The position numbers and the translations under genes were made by a program. This document shows, piece after piece, positions 1 through 9,500 of a stretch of 39,440 nt of DNA. The DNA lies in contig NZ_JAGMUL010000173.1 in NCBI RefSeq assembly GCF_019049285.1, forward strand, positions 735 to 40,174, in the 5' to 3' direction. The number at the start of each line of letters is the position of its first letter. Within the stretch, counting starts at the first letter, position 1. Under the pieces are notes generated by a model. The model was not told where the DNA came from and did not search any database. It saw nothing but the letters and a program-made list of their open reading frames with translations. The DNA is from Streptomyces sp. AC550_RSS872 (GTDB taxonomy: Bacteria; Actinomycetota; Actinomycetes; Streptomycetales; Streptomycetaceae).

Positions 1-1
1 C

Positions 2-445
2 CTCGGGCACACCGTGCTGGCCTCGCCGATCGCGGTGCTGATCCTGATCGCGACCCTGCGCGGCATCGACGAACGCCTGGAGGACGCAGCCGCCAGCATG
101 GGCGCCGGCCGCCTCACGATCGCCCGGAAGATCACCTTCCCCCTCGCCGCGCCCGGCATGATCGCAGCGGCGATCTTCTCCTTCATCACCAGCTTCGACG
201 AGTTCTACATCTCCCAGTTCCTGTCCTCGGTCGACACCGTCACCCTCCCCGTCCAGGTCTACAACTCCCTCACCTTCGAGATCGACCCCAGCGTGACCGC
301 GGTCAGCGCCATCCTCATCGCCTTCGCGATCCTCGCGCTCGGCCTGGTGGCCCTGGTGCGCTGGCTCGGTTCCGGACGGCAGGACTCCCTGCTCTCGGTC
401 GAGAACACCGTCGGCGTCGCCAACCCCGGAGGCGAGGCCGTATGA
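2..445 (+). CDS. ABC transporter permease, spermidine/putrescine PotC-like (3' part)
   Basis: This is the C-terminal part of an inner-membrane permease of the binding-protein-dependent ABC class; the reading frame is open from the left edge, so the start lies outside the window. The visible part holds the cytoplasmic EAA loop that contacts the ATPase (EDAAASMGAG, followed about nine residues later by FPLAAPG) and then two or more hydrophobic segments (IAAAIFSFITSF and AVSAILIAFAILALGLVALV). The phrase SFDEFYISQFL after the loop is typical of PotC/PotB-type polyamine permeases. The next gene is a semialdehyde-type dehydrogenase, which fits uptake and breakdown of a polyamine or GABA-like compound. 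That substrate is inferred from family and neighbour, not shown. The gene probably does not belong to the biosynthetic cluster. Confidence 0.85.
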   Translation, partial: LGHTVLASPIAVLILIATLRGIDERLEDAAASMGAGRLTIARKITFPLAAPGMIAAAIFSFITSFDEFYISQFLSSVDTVTLPVQVYNSLTFEIDPSVTAVSAILIAFAILALGLVALVRWLGSGRQDSLLSVENTVGVANPGGEAV

Positions 446-505
446 CCACCCACCGATCGTGCTCTCTCAACACACCCTCCTGCGATCAGCGAAAGAGCCA
501 CGCGC

Positions 506-1990
506 ATGACTGACACGCTCACCGCTCCCTCAGTGGAGTCGGCAGTCCTGGAATCCGTCCCCCGTGGCTTCCTCGCCCACGACTGGCAACCCGCCACCGG
601 CGGTCGCACCTTCGAGGTGCGCAACCCCGCAACCGAGGAAGTCATAGCCACCGTCGCCGACTGCGGCGCACAAGACGCGTTGAAGGCACTGGACGCGGCG
701 GCCGCGGCCGCCGACCAGTGGGCCCTCACCAGCCCGCGGGACCGGGCGACCGTCCTGCACCGGCTCACCGACGCCCTGGCCGAACACCGTGAGCGGCTGG
801 CCCGGATCATCACCCTGGAGATCGGCAAGACCATCACCGAAGCCCGGGGCGAGGTCGACTACGCCGCGGCCTACTTCCGCTGGTACGCCGAGGAGGCGGT
901 CCGACCCCACGCACGCAGCACACCCTCCCCGGACGGCAGGAGTCACATCGTCACCGTCGCCGAACCGGTCGGGCCCTGCTTGCTGATCACTCCGTGGAAC
1001 GTGCCGCTGGCCATGGCCGCCCGCAAGGCCGCAGCTGCCCTCGCCGCAGGCTGTACCGCCGTACTCAAACCGGCCGCGCTCACCCCGCTGTCTTCCCTGG
1101 TGCTGGGCGAGCTGGCGCGCGAGGCCGGCGCGCCCGCGGGTGTCCTGACCGTGATCACCAGCAGCGACGCGGCAGCGGTCACCACGGCGCTGCTGGCCGA
1201 CCCCCGGCTGCGCAAGCTGTCGTTCACCGGGTCCACCCCGGTCGGCAGGCTGCTGCTTCAGCAGAGTGGGGCGCGGGTGCTGCGCACCTCGATGGAGCTG
1301 GGCGGCAACGCGCCGTTCCTGGTCTTCGACGACGCCGACCTCGACCTCGCGGTCCGCGAAGCGATGATCGCGAAGATGCGGCTTGGCGGCCAGTCCTGTG
1401 TCGGCGCCAACCGGTTCCTGGTCCAGGAGGGAATCGCCGACGCGTTCGCCGCTGCGCTGGGCGAACGGATGGCCGCCACCAAGGTGGGACCCCCGGACCG
1501 GGAGGACACCGAGCTCGGTCCGCTGGCCGACCACCGTGCGGTGGACAAGGTCCGTCACCTCGTCGAGGACGCCGTGGCCCGTGGTGCCGTCGTCATCGGC
1601 GAGGCGAACATCCCTGACGGGCCGGGCCACTACGCGGCCCCGACCGTGCTGGACCACGTCCCCGCCGACGCCGTGATCATGCACGAGGAAGTCTTCGGAC
1701 CCGTCGCCGCCATCCACCGGTTCTCCACCGAGGCCGAGGCCATAGCGGTGGCCAACAACACCGAGCACGGCCTCGCGTCGTATGTGATGACGTCCCACAT
1801 CGACCGCGCCCGCCGGGTCGCCGCCCGTATGCAGGCCGGCATGGTCGGCATCAACCGTGGCCTGGTCTCCGAGGTCGCGGCGCCCTTCGGCGGGATCAAG
1901 CAGTCCGGTCTGGGCCGCGAAGGCGGACCCGAGGGCCTCCACGAGTACCAGCAGCTCAAGTACCTGTCCATGCCCGGCTTCAACACCTGA
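506..1990 (+). CDS. NAD(P)-dependent aldehyde dehydrogenase, succinate-semialdehyde/gamma-aminobutyraldehyde type
   Basis: A complete 494-residue aldehyde dehydrogenase that oxidises an aldehyde to an acid with NAD(P)+. The catalytic pair is visible: general base Glu264 in MELGGNAPF and nucleophile Cys298 in GGQSCVGANR, at the family's usual spacing of 34 residues. The cofactor-binding FTGSTPVG motif and the late MHEEVFGPV motif are present. Length is normal for the family. The ATG at 506 lies 60 nt after the permease stop with only a weak purine-rich stretch (gaaagag) ahead of it. Sequence style is closest to the GabD-like branch, and a polyamine permease upstream supports a role in polyamine or GABA catabolism. 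The exact substrate cannot be read from sequence; benzaldehyde-type or glutamyl-aminobutanal substrates are alternatives. Confidence 0.9.
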   Translation: MTDTLTAPSVESAVLESVPRGFLAHDWQPATGGRTFEVRNPATEEVIATVADCGAQDALKALDAAAAAADQWALTSPRDRATVLHRLTDALAEHRERLARIITLEIGKTITEARGEVDYAAAYFRWYAEEAVRPHARSTPSPDGRSHIVTVAEPVGPCLLITPWNVPLAMAARKAAAALAAGCTAVLKPAALTPLSSLVLGELAREAGAPAGVLTVITSSDAAAVTTALLADPRLRKLSFTGSTPVGRLLLQQSGARVLRTSMELGGNAPFLVFDDADLDLAVREAMIAKMRLGGQSCVGANRFLVQEGIADAFAAALGERMAATKVGPPDREDTELGPLADHRAVDKVRHLVEDAVARGAVVIGEANIPDGPGHYAAPTVLDHVPADAVIMHEEVFGPVAAIHRFSTEAEAIAVANNTEHGLASYVMTSHIDRARRVAARMQAGMVGINRGLVSEVAAPFGGIKQSGLGREGGPEGLHEYQQLKYLSMPGFNT

Positions 1991-2112
1991 GCAAGGCGGA
2001 CTCCAGCGCAGGGCTCGCCATGTGGGGGCCGGGCAAACGCAGTGACCGGGATGATGATCCGCTCCGTGACGTCCACTGGCACGCGGCCACATCCGCCCCG
2101 GGTGGCCAGTCT

Positions 2113-2137
2113 CCGGCGGCGGCCTTGATGCCGCCGG
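2113..2137 (+). terminator. Possible hairpin terminator after the aldehyde dehydrogenase
   Basis: A perfect 8-bp GC-only stem (ccggcggc / gccgccgg) with a 9-nt loop lies 123 nt after the dehydrogenase stop. There is no U-tract, which is common in actinomycetes. The distance from the stop makes this weak. The rest of 1991-2219 shows no gene I can support on either strand. Confidence 0.25.
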
Positions 2138-2304
2138 CCTCGGCCGCCCGGGCGGATCTTCGGCAGGACGCCGCTGTGAAGCAGTTCCCGCCGCTGGCGT
2201 CTGCCTCGCAGTGCCGGGTCACCGACGGCAAGGGGCATCCTCAGAAGCCCCACCCGGAAGGTGTGATTCGTGCCCCGACAGCTCGCCCGCGGCATGGGGT
2301 CCTT

Positions 2305-2836
2305 CTCCGCAGGAGCGGGAGATCCGGTGCACGGCCGGGCCCGAGTAGGTCAGGCGGAATGCGAACAGGTAGCACTTCACCCGCTGCCCGGCCAGGTCGA
2401 CCCACACTTCTCCGAAGTCCACCTCGGCGTCCGCCCCGGAAACGTTGTGCCTGACCAGAAGGCCCTCGGCCGACACTCCGCCCTCTTCGGCGAATCGCGC
2501 GGCGGCGAGCGGTGACGAAGTCACGCACTGTGGTGTACGGGAGCGTGACCCCGAACTCCTCTTCCAGTCGCGTACCGATCCGTTTCGCGGTGTGGCGCTG
2601 CTTGCGCGGCGCCTCCAGATCGGCCCGCAGCCAGTCGTCGACCGTCTTCTTGTACGGCTCCATTCGCGGCGAGACCCGCGTCGGCTGCTTGCGTGGCTTG
2701 GGCACCGGCGAGGCCACTGCCTCCCGCACCAGACGCCGGTGGAGCCGTACTTGCGCGACAACGCCCGGATCGACAGCTGCTGTTGCCAGCTGTCCCGGCG
2801 GATTCGGTCGAACAGCTCCCGTTTGGACAAGGACAT
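2305..2836 (-). pseudogene. IS21-family transposase (IstA-like) remnant, two frameshifts, 3' truncated
   Basis: On the minus strand a transposase begins at the ATG at 2836 with MSLSKRELFDRIRRDS and a helix-turn-helix region (LSIRALSRKYG). The frame is then lost near 2740 and homology resumes in another frame (LVREAVASPVP, then KRIGTRLEEEFGV and TTVRDFV). Near 2505 it returns to the first frame (SAEGLLVRHN, then DFGEVWVDLAGQ and CYLFAFRLTYSG). The first catalytic Asp of the DDE fold sits in the DFGEVWVD motif; similarity stops at about 2305, so the rest of the catalytic domain and the partner istB are missing. Intact IstA proteins are about 400-500 residues, against about 175 here. It is a dead element at the border between the metabolic genes and the biosynthetic cluster. 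Confidence 0.75.
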
Positions 2837-2884
2837 CCACAGCACCCACCCTCGGCGGACCACATCCACCGTTCCACCGCAAGA

Positions 2885-2990
2885 GCCAGGGTGGGGCCAC
2901 TTCGCCTCGCCGCTACCCCTCAGTGCCCCCGAACGCCCCTCCCGCTGGAGCTATTTCGAGTCACCTTGGTGGGGCCGCTGAACGTCGCCC
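2885..2990. repeat. Likely terminal region of the IS21-like remnant
   Basis: Just upstream of the transposase start (to its right in window coordinates) the 12-nt motif ggtggggcc(a/g)ct occurs twice in direct orientation, at 2890-2901 and 2968-2979. IS21-family elements carry several copies of short repeats in their terminal regions, so this fits the remnant's end. The exact outer boundary and target duplication cannot be defined. The sequence from about 2990 to 3067 shows nothing else I can name. Confidence 0.4.
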
Positions 2991-3067
2991 CAGCCAAGGG
3001 GGCGTGACTTCCCGATTTCGCTACAGGGGGCGTATCGGCTGCGATTGACCGAATGTCACACGGCCGT

Positions 3068-3087
3068 ACCGGGTGATCGTTACGCTC
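3068..3087 (+). promoter_or_regulatory. Conserved upstream element of promoter A (operator candidate)
   Basis: The block accgggtgatcgttacgctc matches the copy at 29859-29878 at 16 of 20 positions and lies 55 nt upstream of the -35 box, against 56 nt in copy B. Its core reads GTGA-TCG-TTAC, an imperfect version of the perfect GTGA-N3-TCAC dyad in copy B. Position and dyad suggest binding of a shared activator or repressor. No regulator gene lies in the window. Confidence 0.45.
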
Positions 3088-3122
3088 AGTCCGGCGGGGC
3101 GGCGGGACGGTGACACTGCGTT

Positions 3123-3151
3123 CATTGCGTTCGTTGCGGGCGCCCTATAGC
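3123..3151 (+). promoter_or_regulatory. Promoter A for the trans-AT PKS/NRPS/halogenase operon
   Basis: A -35-like cattgc (3123-3128), a 17-nt spacer and a -10-like tatagc (3146-3151). The whole stretch 3123-3199 aligns with 29915-29990 with few mismatches and one 1-nt gap, although the flanks differ. Conservation of both boxes and of the 17-nt spacing ahead of two operons is the main evidence. Transcription would start about 3157-3160, giving a leader of roughly 375 nt before the PKS start at 3536. Confidence 0.6.
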
Positions 3152-3180
3152 ATCACTGATGATCACGAAGGGAAACGGGA

Positions 3181-3282
3181 GTGACGGGGGTCTCTTCTGA
3201 GATGGATGTGACTGCTGAGTCCGTCGGCCGAAGTCGCCGACGGTGCAGGGAATCTGCCGGTCCGCGATGGGCCCGGTATTGA
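3181..3282 (+). CDS. Candidate leader peptide A (33 residues, GTG start)
   Basis: A GTG codon follows an aaggga ribosome-site-like stretch at 7-nt spacing and opens a 33-codon frame. It begins MTGVSS, contains G-R-S-R-R-R-C-R-E at residues 16-24 and ends with TGA. The matching ORF at 29972-30070 begins with the same six residues, has almost the same length and keeps the pattern G-x-x-R-R-R-x-x-E at residues 17-25. It would be the first ORF in the transcript. Against it: only about 60 percent of its third codon positions are G or C, unlike the genes here, and chance ORFs of this length are common in GC-rich DNA. It may be a leader peptide or no peptide at all. Confidence 0.35.
   Translation: MTGVSSEMDVTAESVGRSRRRCRESAGPRWARY
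3221..3243 (+). promoter_or_regulatory. Leader hairpin A
   Basis: A perfect 8-bp stem (ccgtcggc / gccgacgg) with a 7-nt loop begins 70 nt after the -10 box. Its right arm overlaps the run of Arg codons in the candidate leader ORF. Leader B has a hairpin of different sequence at 71 nt, so place and pairing are kept while sequence changed. The remaining leader (3283-3535) holds no gene or clear signal I can identify apart from the start-codon ribosome site. Confidence 0.4.
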
Positions 3283-3535
3283 TGCTTTCTGAATTCTGAC
3301 GGTGCGAGGCCGTCCTCTCCATACATTTCCGGTGCGTGCTTTCGGTTCTCCTTGCTGTGGCGAGGGGCGCCCATACCGCTATGTGGCCGGAGAGACCTTA
3401 CTGTCCGTTCGTGCCCGTCATGTTGCATTGCCTCGTGTGTTGATCCGGGCTTTGCCATAAAGGCTCGGCGATTTCCATGATTGGACCCGGGTCGGGTGCC
3501 AATGCCGATTCGACGCTGCCCTGGGGTGGATACCG

Positions 3536-6500
3536 ATGGCTGAATCCTTACCGTTCACCGAGATATTCACCATTACGTCCGAGAACCCGTTGCTGCGGGA
3601 CCACGTCGTCTACGGCCGAAACCTGCTGCCGGGTGTCGGTTACGTGGATCTGGTGCTGCAAGTCCTGGCCAGGCACGGCCATGCCATGGCGGACGTCGAG
3701 TTCCGGAACCTGACCATCCTGGCGCCGCTCGTCGCCGAGCCGGGCGAGCGGGTCCTGGTCACCGTCGCGGGGCGTCCCGCGCCCACCGAAGGCTGGCGGA
3801 TCGATGTCCGCAGTCGGCGCGGGCAGGAAGCGGACGTGCTGCACGCGTCGGTGACGGTGCGTCAAGCCCACTCGCAAGCCTTCACGGAGCGGCTGTCCAT
3901 GCCGCTCACCGGAGTGGAACGGCAGACGTTACTTGCCGACATCTACGGCTGGCTTCGCGAGCACGAACTGGTCCACTCGGGGCTGATGAGGGTCGACGGC
4001 GTGGTGCACCACCGCCGTGCGGACCTGGTCGTGGAGCTGGAACTCCCCCCGGCGTCGCAGGCCGGTGCGGACAGTTTCCTCTTCCATCCGGCGCTGTTCG
4101 AGGCGGGGCTGCTCGGTGGCAGCGTGAACAGCCACATGCTGCACGAGGGAAGCGCGGGCGACCCGGGCGAAGCCCTATACCTGCCGATCGTGTTCGAGTC
4201 CTTCCGGGCGACCGCTCCGCTGGGCCGGAGCTGCTTCGTCAGGGTCTCGGCCGACTCGACCAGCCGGGACGACGAACTGATCCGGCTGGGGGCCGAGTTC
4301 TACGACGCGAGCGGGGTGAAGATTGCCGAGGTCGGCCGCCTCGCGGCCAAGCGGGTCCGGGCCACGGCGGCCCTCGACGTCCGGGGCGAGCCCGCCCGGC
4401 AGGCCGCCGTGACCCAGAACGCCGCGGCGGGGCGGGACGTCGTGACCGTGCTGCGCGAACTGGTCGCCGCGCGGCTCGGGGTGCCGCCGGCTGAAGTCGG
4501 GTCGCACACCGGCTACTACCAGCTCGGGCTGACCTCCGCCTCCCTGGTCGCTCTGGTGGGGGAGTTGGAGGACCGGTTCGCCATCGAGCTCTCCCCGACC
4601 GTCGTCTTCGAGTACACCACGATCGCGGAACTGGCGGCCTGGCTGGACGAACGCCTTGCGCAGGCCGGCCGCCCGGCGGGGGTCGCACCCTCCACGGACG
4701 CCCCCGCACGGGCCGGCGGCGAGCCGGCCGGGCCGGCGGCCGTCCCGTGCGACGAGCTGGCGGACGAGATCGCGGCGCTGCTCGGCGTGCCGGCCGGGCA
4801 GGTCGACCCGGACGCCGACTGGACGGAGCTCGGGTTCGACCCGGTCACCCTGGCCGCTCTCGTGGAGCGTCTGAACGACCGCTACGGCCTGGCGCTCACT
4901 GCGGCCGCGTTGGTCGCGCAGCCGACCGTGCGAGAGCTGGCCGAGAACGTCCTCGCCCAGCCGGGCGAACAGCCGAATGCCCCAGAGGCGAAGGCGGAGA
5001 CGGACCCGCATCCGATGCTGCACGGGGTCGTCCCGCTCGAGTCCGGCGCAGCGTACGAGACCCGATTCGACGGGGACGAGTCGTACCTGCGCGACCACCT
5101 GGTGCGCGGCGCCCGCGTTCTGCCCGGGGTCGCCCACGTGGAGCTGGCGCGGGCTGCCGTGGCCGCCTGGTTCGGCGAGCCGGCCGGACAGCGAGTGCGA
5201 CTGGAGGACCTCGTCTGGCTGCGCCCCGCCTTCTGCGGGCCCGACGGGCTGGAGCTGCGCGTCACCGTGCGGCAGACGGCCGACGGTGCGGAGTTCGGGA
5301 TCGCGGCTCCGCAGGACGACGACAGGCCGTACTGCCAGGGCCGGGCGCGCCTGGTCGAAGACCGTGACGGTGGCGGCGAGGACGAGCCGGACGCCCTGGA
5401 GACGGCGCGGACCGGCTGCACCGGAGTGGAGGTGCCGGCGGCGCGGATCTATGAGCTCTTCGCCCGTTTCGGTCAGGAGTACGGCCCCGCCCAGCAGTCA
5501 CTGACCGGCCTGCGTACCGGCACCGACGCGGCGGGGCGCCCGCAGGCGCTCGCCGAGCTGCGGCTCCCGGCCTCCGCCGACTCGCTCGCCGGGTGCCTGC
5601 TGCACCCGGCCGTCCTGGACGGGGCATTGCAGGCCACCGCGGGGCTCTGGCTCGGGCCGGACGGGGAGGTGGATGGGGCGCCCAAGCCCGCCCTGCCGTT
5701 CGCCGTCGAGCGGGTGGACGTACGCCTCGCGACCCCCGCTCGGGCCATGGCCTGGGTCCGGTTCCGGCCGGGCAGCGGTCCGGCGGCAGCGCGGCCGCTG
5801 CTGGATGTCACGGTCTTTGACGAGCGGGGCCGGGTGTGCGTCGAGCTGTCCGGGCTGAGCACGCGCGCCCTGCCCGAGCTTCCGGCCGCGCCCCCGCAGG
5901 AACGGTCCGAGGCGTCCCAGGCGGGCGCCGGGATCGACATCGCCGTCATCGGCGTCGCCGGCCGCTACCCGGAGGCGGCGGACCTGGACGAGTTCTGGGA
6001 AAATCTCAGGTCCGGCCGCGACTCGGTGCGCCGGGTCCCGGCCGAGCGTTGGACACGACCGCAGTGGGCGGCGGAGGCCGACCTCTGGGGTGGCTTCCTC
6101 GACGGCGTCGACCTGTTCGACCCGCTGTTCTTCCGCATCTCGCAGCGGGAGGCCGAGCACCTCGACCCCCACGAGCGGCTGTTCCTGGAGTGCGCGCACC
6201 ACGTCCTGGAGGACGCCGGGTACACCGGGGAGCTGCTGGAGCGCACCAGCGGCGGCGTCGGCGTCTTCACCGGAGTGATGTACCAGGACTACCAGCTCTA
6301 CGGCGCGCAGGCCCAAGACCGCGGTCAGGCGGTGGCGCTGTCCGGGAGCGCGTCCTCGGTCGCGAACCGGGTGTCCTTCGTCCACGGGTTCACAGGGCCG
6401 AGCATGGCCGTGGACACCATGTGCTCGTCCTCGCTGACCGCGATCCACCTGGCCTGTGAGGCGATCCGCAGCGGCCAGTGCGGGGTGGCGCTCGCGGGCG

Positions 6501-9500
6501 GCGTCAACGTCACCGCGCACCCCAACAAGTACCTGATGCTGGAGCAGCGCAACTACCTCTCCAGCGACGGCCGTTGCCGCAGCTTCGGGGCCGGCGGCGA
6601 CGGCTATGTGCCCGGCGAGGGGGTCGGCGCCGTCCTGCTCAAGCCGCTGGACCGGGCGCTGGCGGACGGCGACCACATCCACGCCGTGGTCAAGGGCACC
6701 GCGCTGAACCACGGCGGACGGACCAACGGCTACACCGTGCCCAGCCCGGCGGCCCAGGGCAGCGTCGTGGGCCGGGCGCTGGCCGCATCCGGTGTCGACC
6801 CCCGGTCGGTCGGCTACATCGAGGCGCACGGTACGGGCACTGCGCTGGGCGACCCGATCGAGATCGCCGGGCTGGTCAAGGCCTTCCAGGAGGCCGGCGC
6901 GGGGCCTGAGCAGTGCGCGATCGGCTCGGTCAAGTCCAACATCGGGCACGCCGAGAGCGCGGCCGGCATCGCCGGCTTCACCAAGGTGCTGCTCCAGTTG
7001 CGGCACCGCGAACTCGTGCCCAGCCTGCACGCGACCACGCTCAACCCGCACATCGACTTCCCGCGGACCCCGCTGCGCGTGCAGCGGAGCCTGGAGCCGT
7101 GGCAGCGGCCCACCGTGGTGGACGGCGGGCGGAGCCACTCCCTTCTCCGGACGGCGGGAGTCTCCAGCTTCGGCGCGGGCGGCTCGAACGCGCACGTCGT
7201 CCTCACCGAGTACGAGCTGCCAGAGCCGCAACCGGGCCCGGTCGACCGGCCCACGCTGCTCGTCCTCTCGGCCCGGACCGAGGCCCAACTGGTCGAGCAG
7301 GCGAGGCGGCTGGAGGCGCGACTGGCCGAGCTGACCGAGGCCGATCTGCCCGGCGTCGCCTGGACTTTGCAGACCGGCCGGGTGGCCCTGGAGGAGCGTC
7401 TTGCGTTCGCGGCGGACTCGCTGGCCCAGGCCAGAGCCGTGCTCGCACGGTTCGCGGCCGAGCCGGACCAGCCGGGCGGCTGGGTGCGCGGCACGGTGCT
7501 CACAGAGGTCGCGCCGGACGGGGCGGAGCAGGCGCGCGCCCTCGACGACTGGATCCGAGAGGGCGCGGGCGACCGGCTGCTGCGGCTGTGGGCCGCGGGG
7601 ACCCCGGTGCCGTGGGAGACGGTGCCGGCGGGCTCCCGGACGAACGGCCCCGGCCACCCGGGCGGTCCGGAACCGAGGCCGCGCCGGGTGCCGCTGCCCG
7701 GCTACCCGTTCGCCCGCGAGCGCTGCTGGATCGAGCTCGACGGGCCGGCGCCCGGCGGGATCCTGCCGGACGGGGACCCCCTGGAGGCGAGAGGCCGGGA
7801 CGGCAACAGGCCGGACGGCGAGGTGCTGCTGCTGCTTCCGGGCTGGGCGCCCGGCGAGAAGGCCGGCGAGGCCGGCGCAGCGAACGGGTTCACCGCACAC
7901 CACGTGACGGTGGTCGGCACTCTCTCCGAGGCCGAGCGCGAGGAACTGCGAGCCGCGCTGCCGCCGGGCGCCGAGTGCCGGTTCGTCGCTCTGGCGGACG
8001 GCCCGCTGGACCAGCAGTACACCGAGGCCGCCCAGGAGGTGCTCGCGCGGCTCCAAGAGATCCTGCGGCCCGGCCTGCTGGGCCCGGCGCTGTTCCAGGT
8101 CGCGCTGGCCCGGCCGGCGGCCACCGGCCCGGAGCGGGACCGGCTCGCCTGCCTGGGCGGCCTGTCCGGGCTGCTGCGGACGGCCGGCCTGGAGGACCCC
8201 CGGCTGCACGGGCAGCTCGTGGACTGCCTCGACGGAGCGTCCCCCGCCACCGTCGGCGCCCGGCTGACGGCCGAGGCCGGACCCGGGCCAGGACCCGAGG
8301 TGCGCTACCGCGACGGCCTCCGGTACACGGCGGTGCTACAGGGGACGGAGCTCGGCGGCGCCGCGACCGCACCCTGGCGGGAGGACGGCGTCTACCTCGT
8401 CACCGGGGGCGCCGGTGCGCTGGGCCGGATCGTAGCGGGCGACATCGCGGCCTCGGTCCGCCGGGCCACGGTGGTCCTGGTCGGCCGCTCCGCCCTCTCC
8501 GGGGAGCAGCGGGCCAGGGTGGACGAGCTGCGCGCCGCGGGGCTCACCGTGGAGTACCGGTGCGTGGACATCACCGACCGGGCGGCCACCGCCCGGCTGC
8601 TGGCCGACGTGGTCCGCGAGCACGGACCGCTGACCGGCGTCCTGCACGGTGCCGGCGTCCTCGCGGACCGGCTCGTCGTCGGCAAGGTCCCGCACGAGCT
8701 GGAGAGGGTCCTGGCGCCGAAGGTCAAGGGGTTGGTGCACCTCGACGAGCTGACCCGTGACCAGCCGCTGGAGTTCTTCGTCTGCTTCTCCTCGGCCACC
8801 GGCGCCTTCGGCAACGTCGGTCAGGCCGACTACGCCGCCGCCAACGCCTTCCTGGACGCCTACGCGGCGTACCGCAACCGCCTGGTCACCGCGGGGGAAC
8901 GAAGCGGCAGGTCCGTTTCCGTCGGCTGGCCGTTCTGGGCCGACGGCGGCATGGGAGCGGACCGGGCCGTCGCGCAGCGGCTGCGCGACCTGGACCTGGT
9001 CCCGCTCGAATCCGCCCAGGGGCTCGCCGTGTTGCGGTGGGCGCTGACCGACCCGGAGGCCACCGGCGACGGCAGACTGACCGTGCTCGCGGGCCGGCAC
9101 GAGGGCCTGGCCCGGATCACCGGCGGGGCGATCCGGCGCGGTGCGGCGGACCCGACGGGCGCGGCGGCCGCGGCAGACGCGACGCCCGAGGCCGCGCAGG
9201 ACGGCGACCGGCTGCTGGAGGACCGGACGGTCGGTTACTTGCGGAGGCTGCTCGCCGAAGTCCTCAAGCTCGGTCCGGAGCGGCTGCACCCGGACGCCGC
9301 GCTGGAGCAGTACGGCATGGACTCCGTCCTGGCGGTCGAGACCGTCACCCGGCTGGAGAAGGCGTTCGGCCCGATGGCCAGGACCCTGCTGCTGGAACTG
9401 CCGACCCTGAGGGAGCTGGCGCGGTACTTCGCGGCCGAGCACCCGGCGGCCCTGCGTGCACTCCTGGGCGAGCCCCACTCCGTACGCGAACCCGAACCCG

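Noticed and set aside
442..513. A 23-codon ATG ORF overlapping the permease stop (ATGA) and the dehydrogenase start
   Set aside because: Its codons (His, Cys, Ser and Gln rich) look random, it overlaps the next gene out of frame, and it has no independent support.
2020..2454. Plus-strand ORF of 144 codons over the transposase remnant
   Set aside because: The recognisable transposase motifs are on the other strand; this frame has no motif and only follows GC bias.
3159..3199. ATG-started leader ORF (MITKG... in A, MITRG... in B) within the shared leader block
   Set aside because: A 1-nt indel between the two copies breaks this frame: A stops after 13 codons while B runs on in another frame. 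The GTG frame is the one kept.
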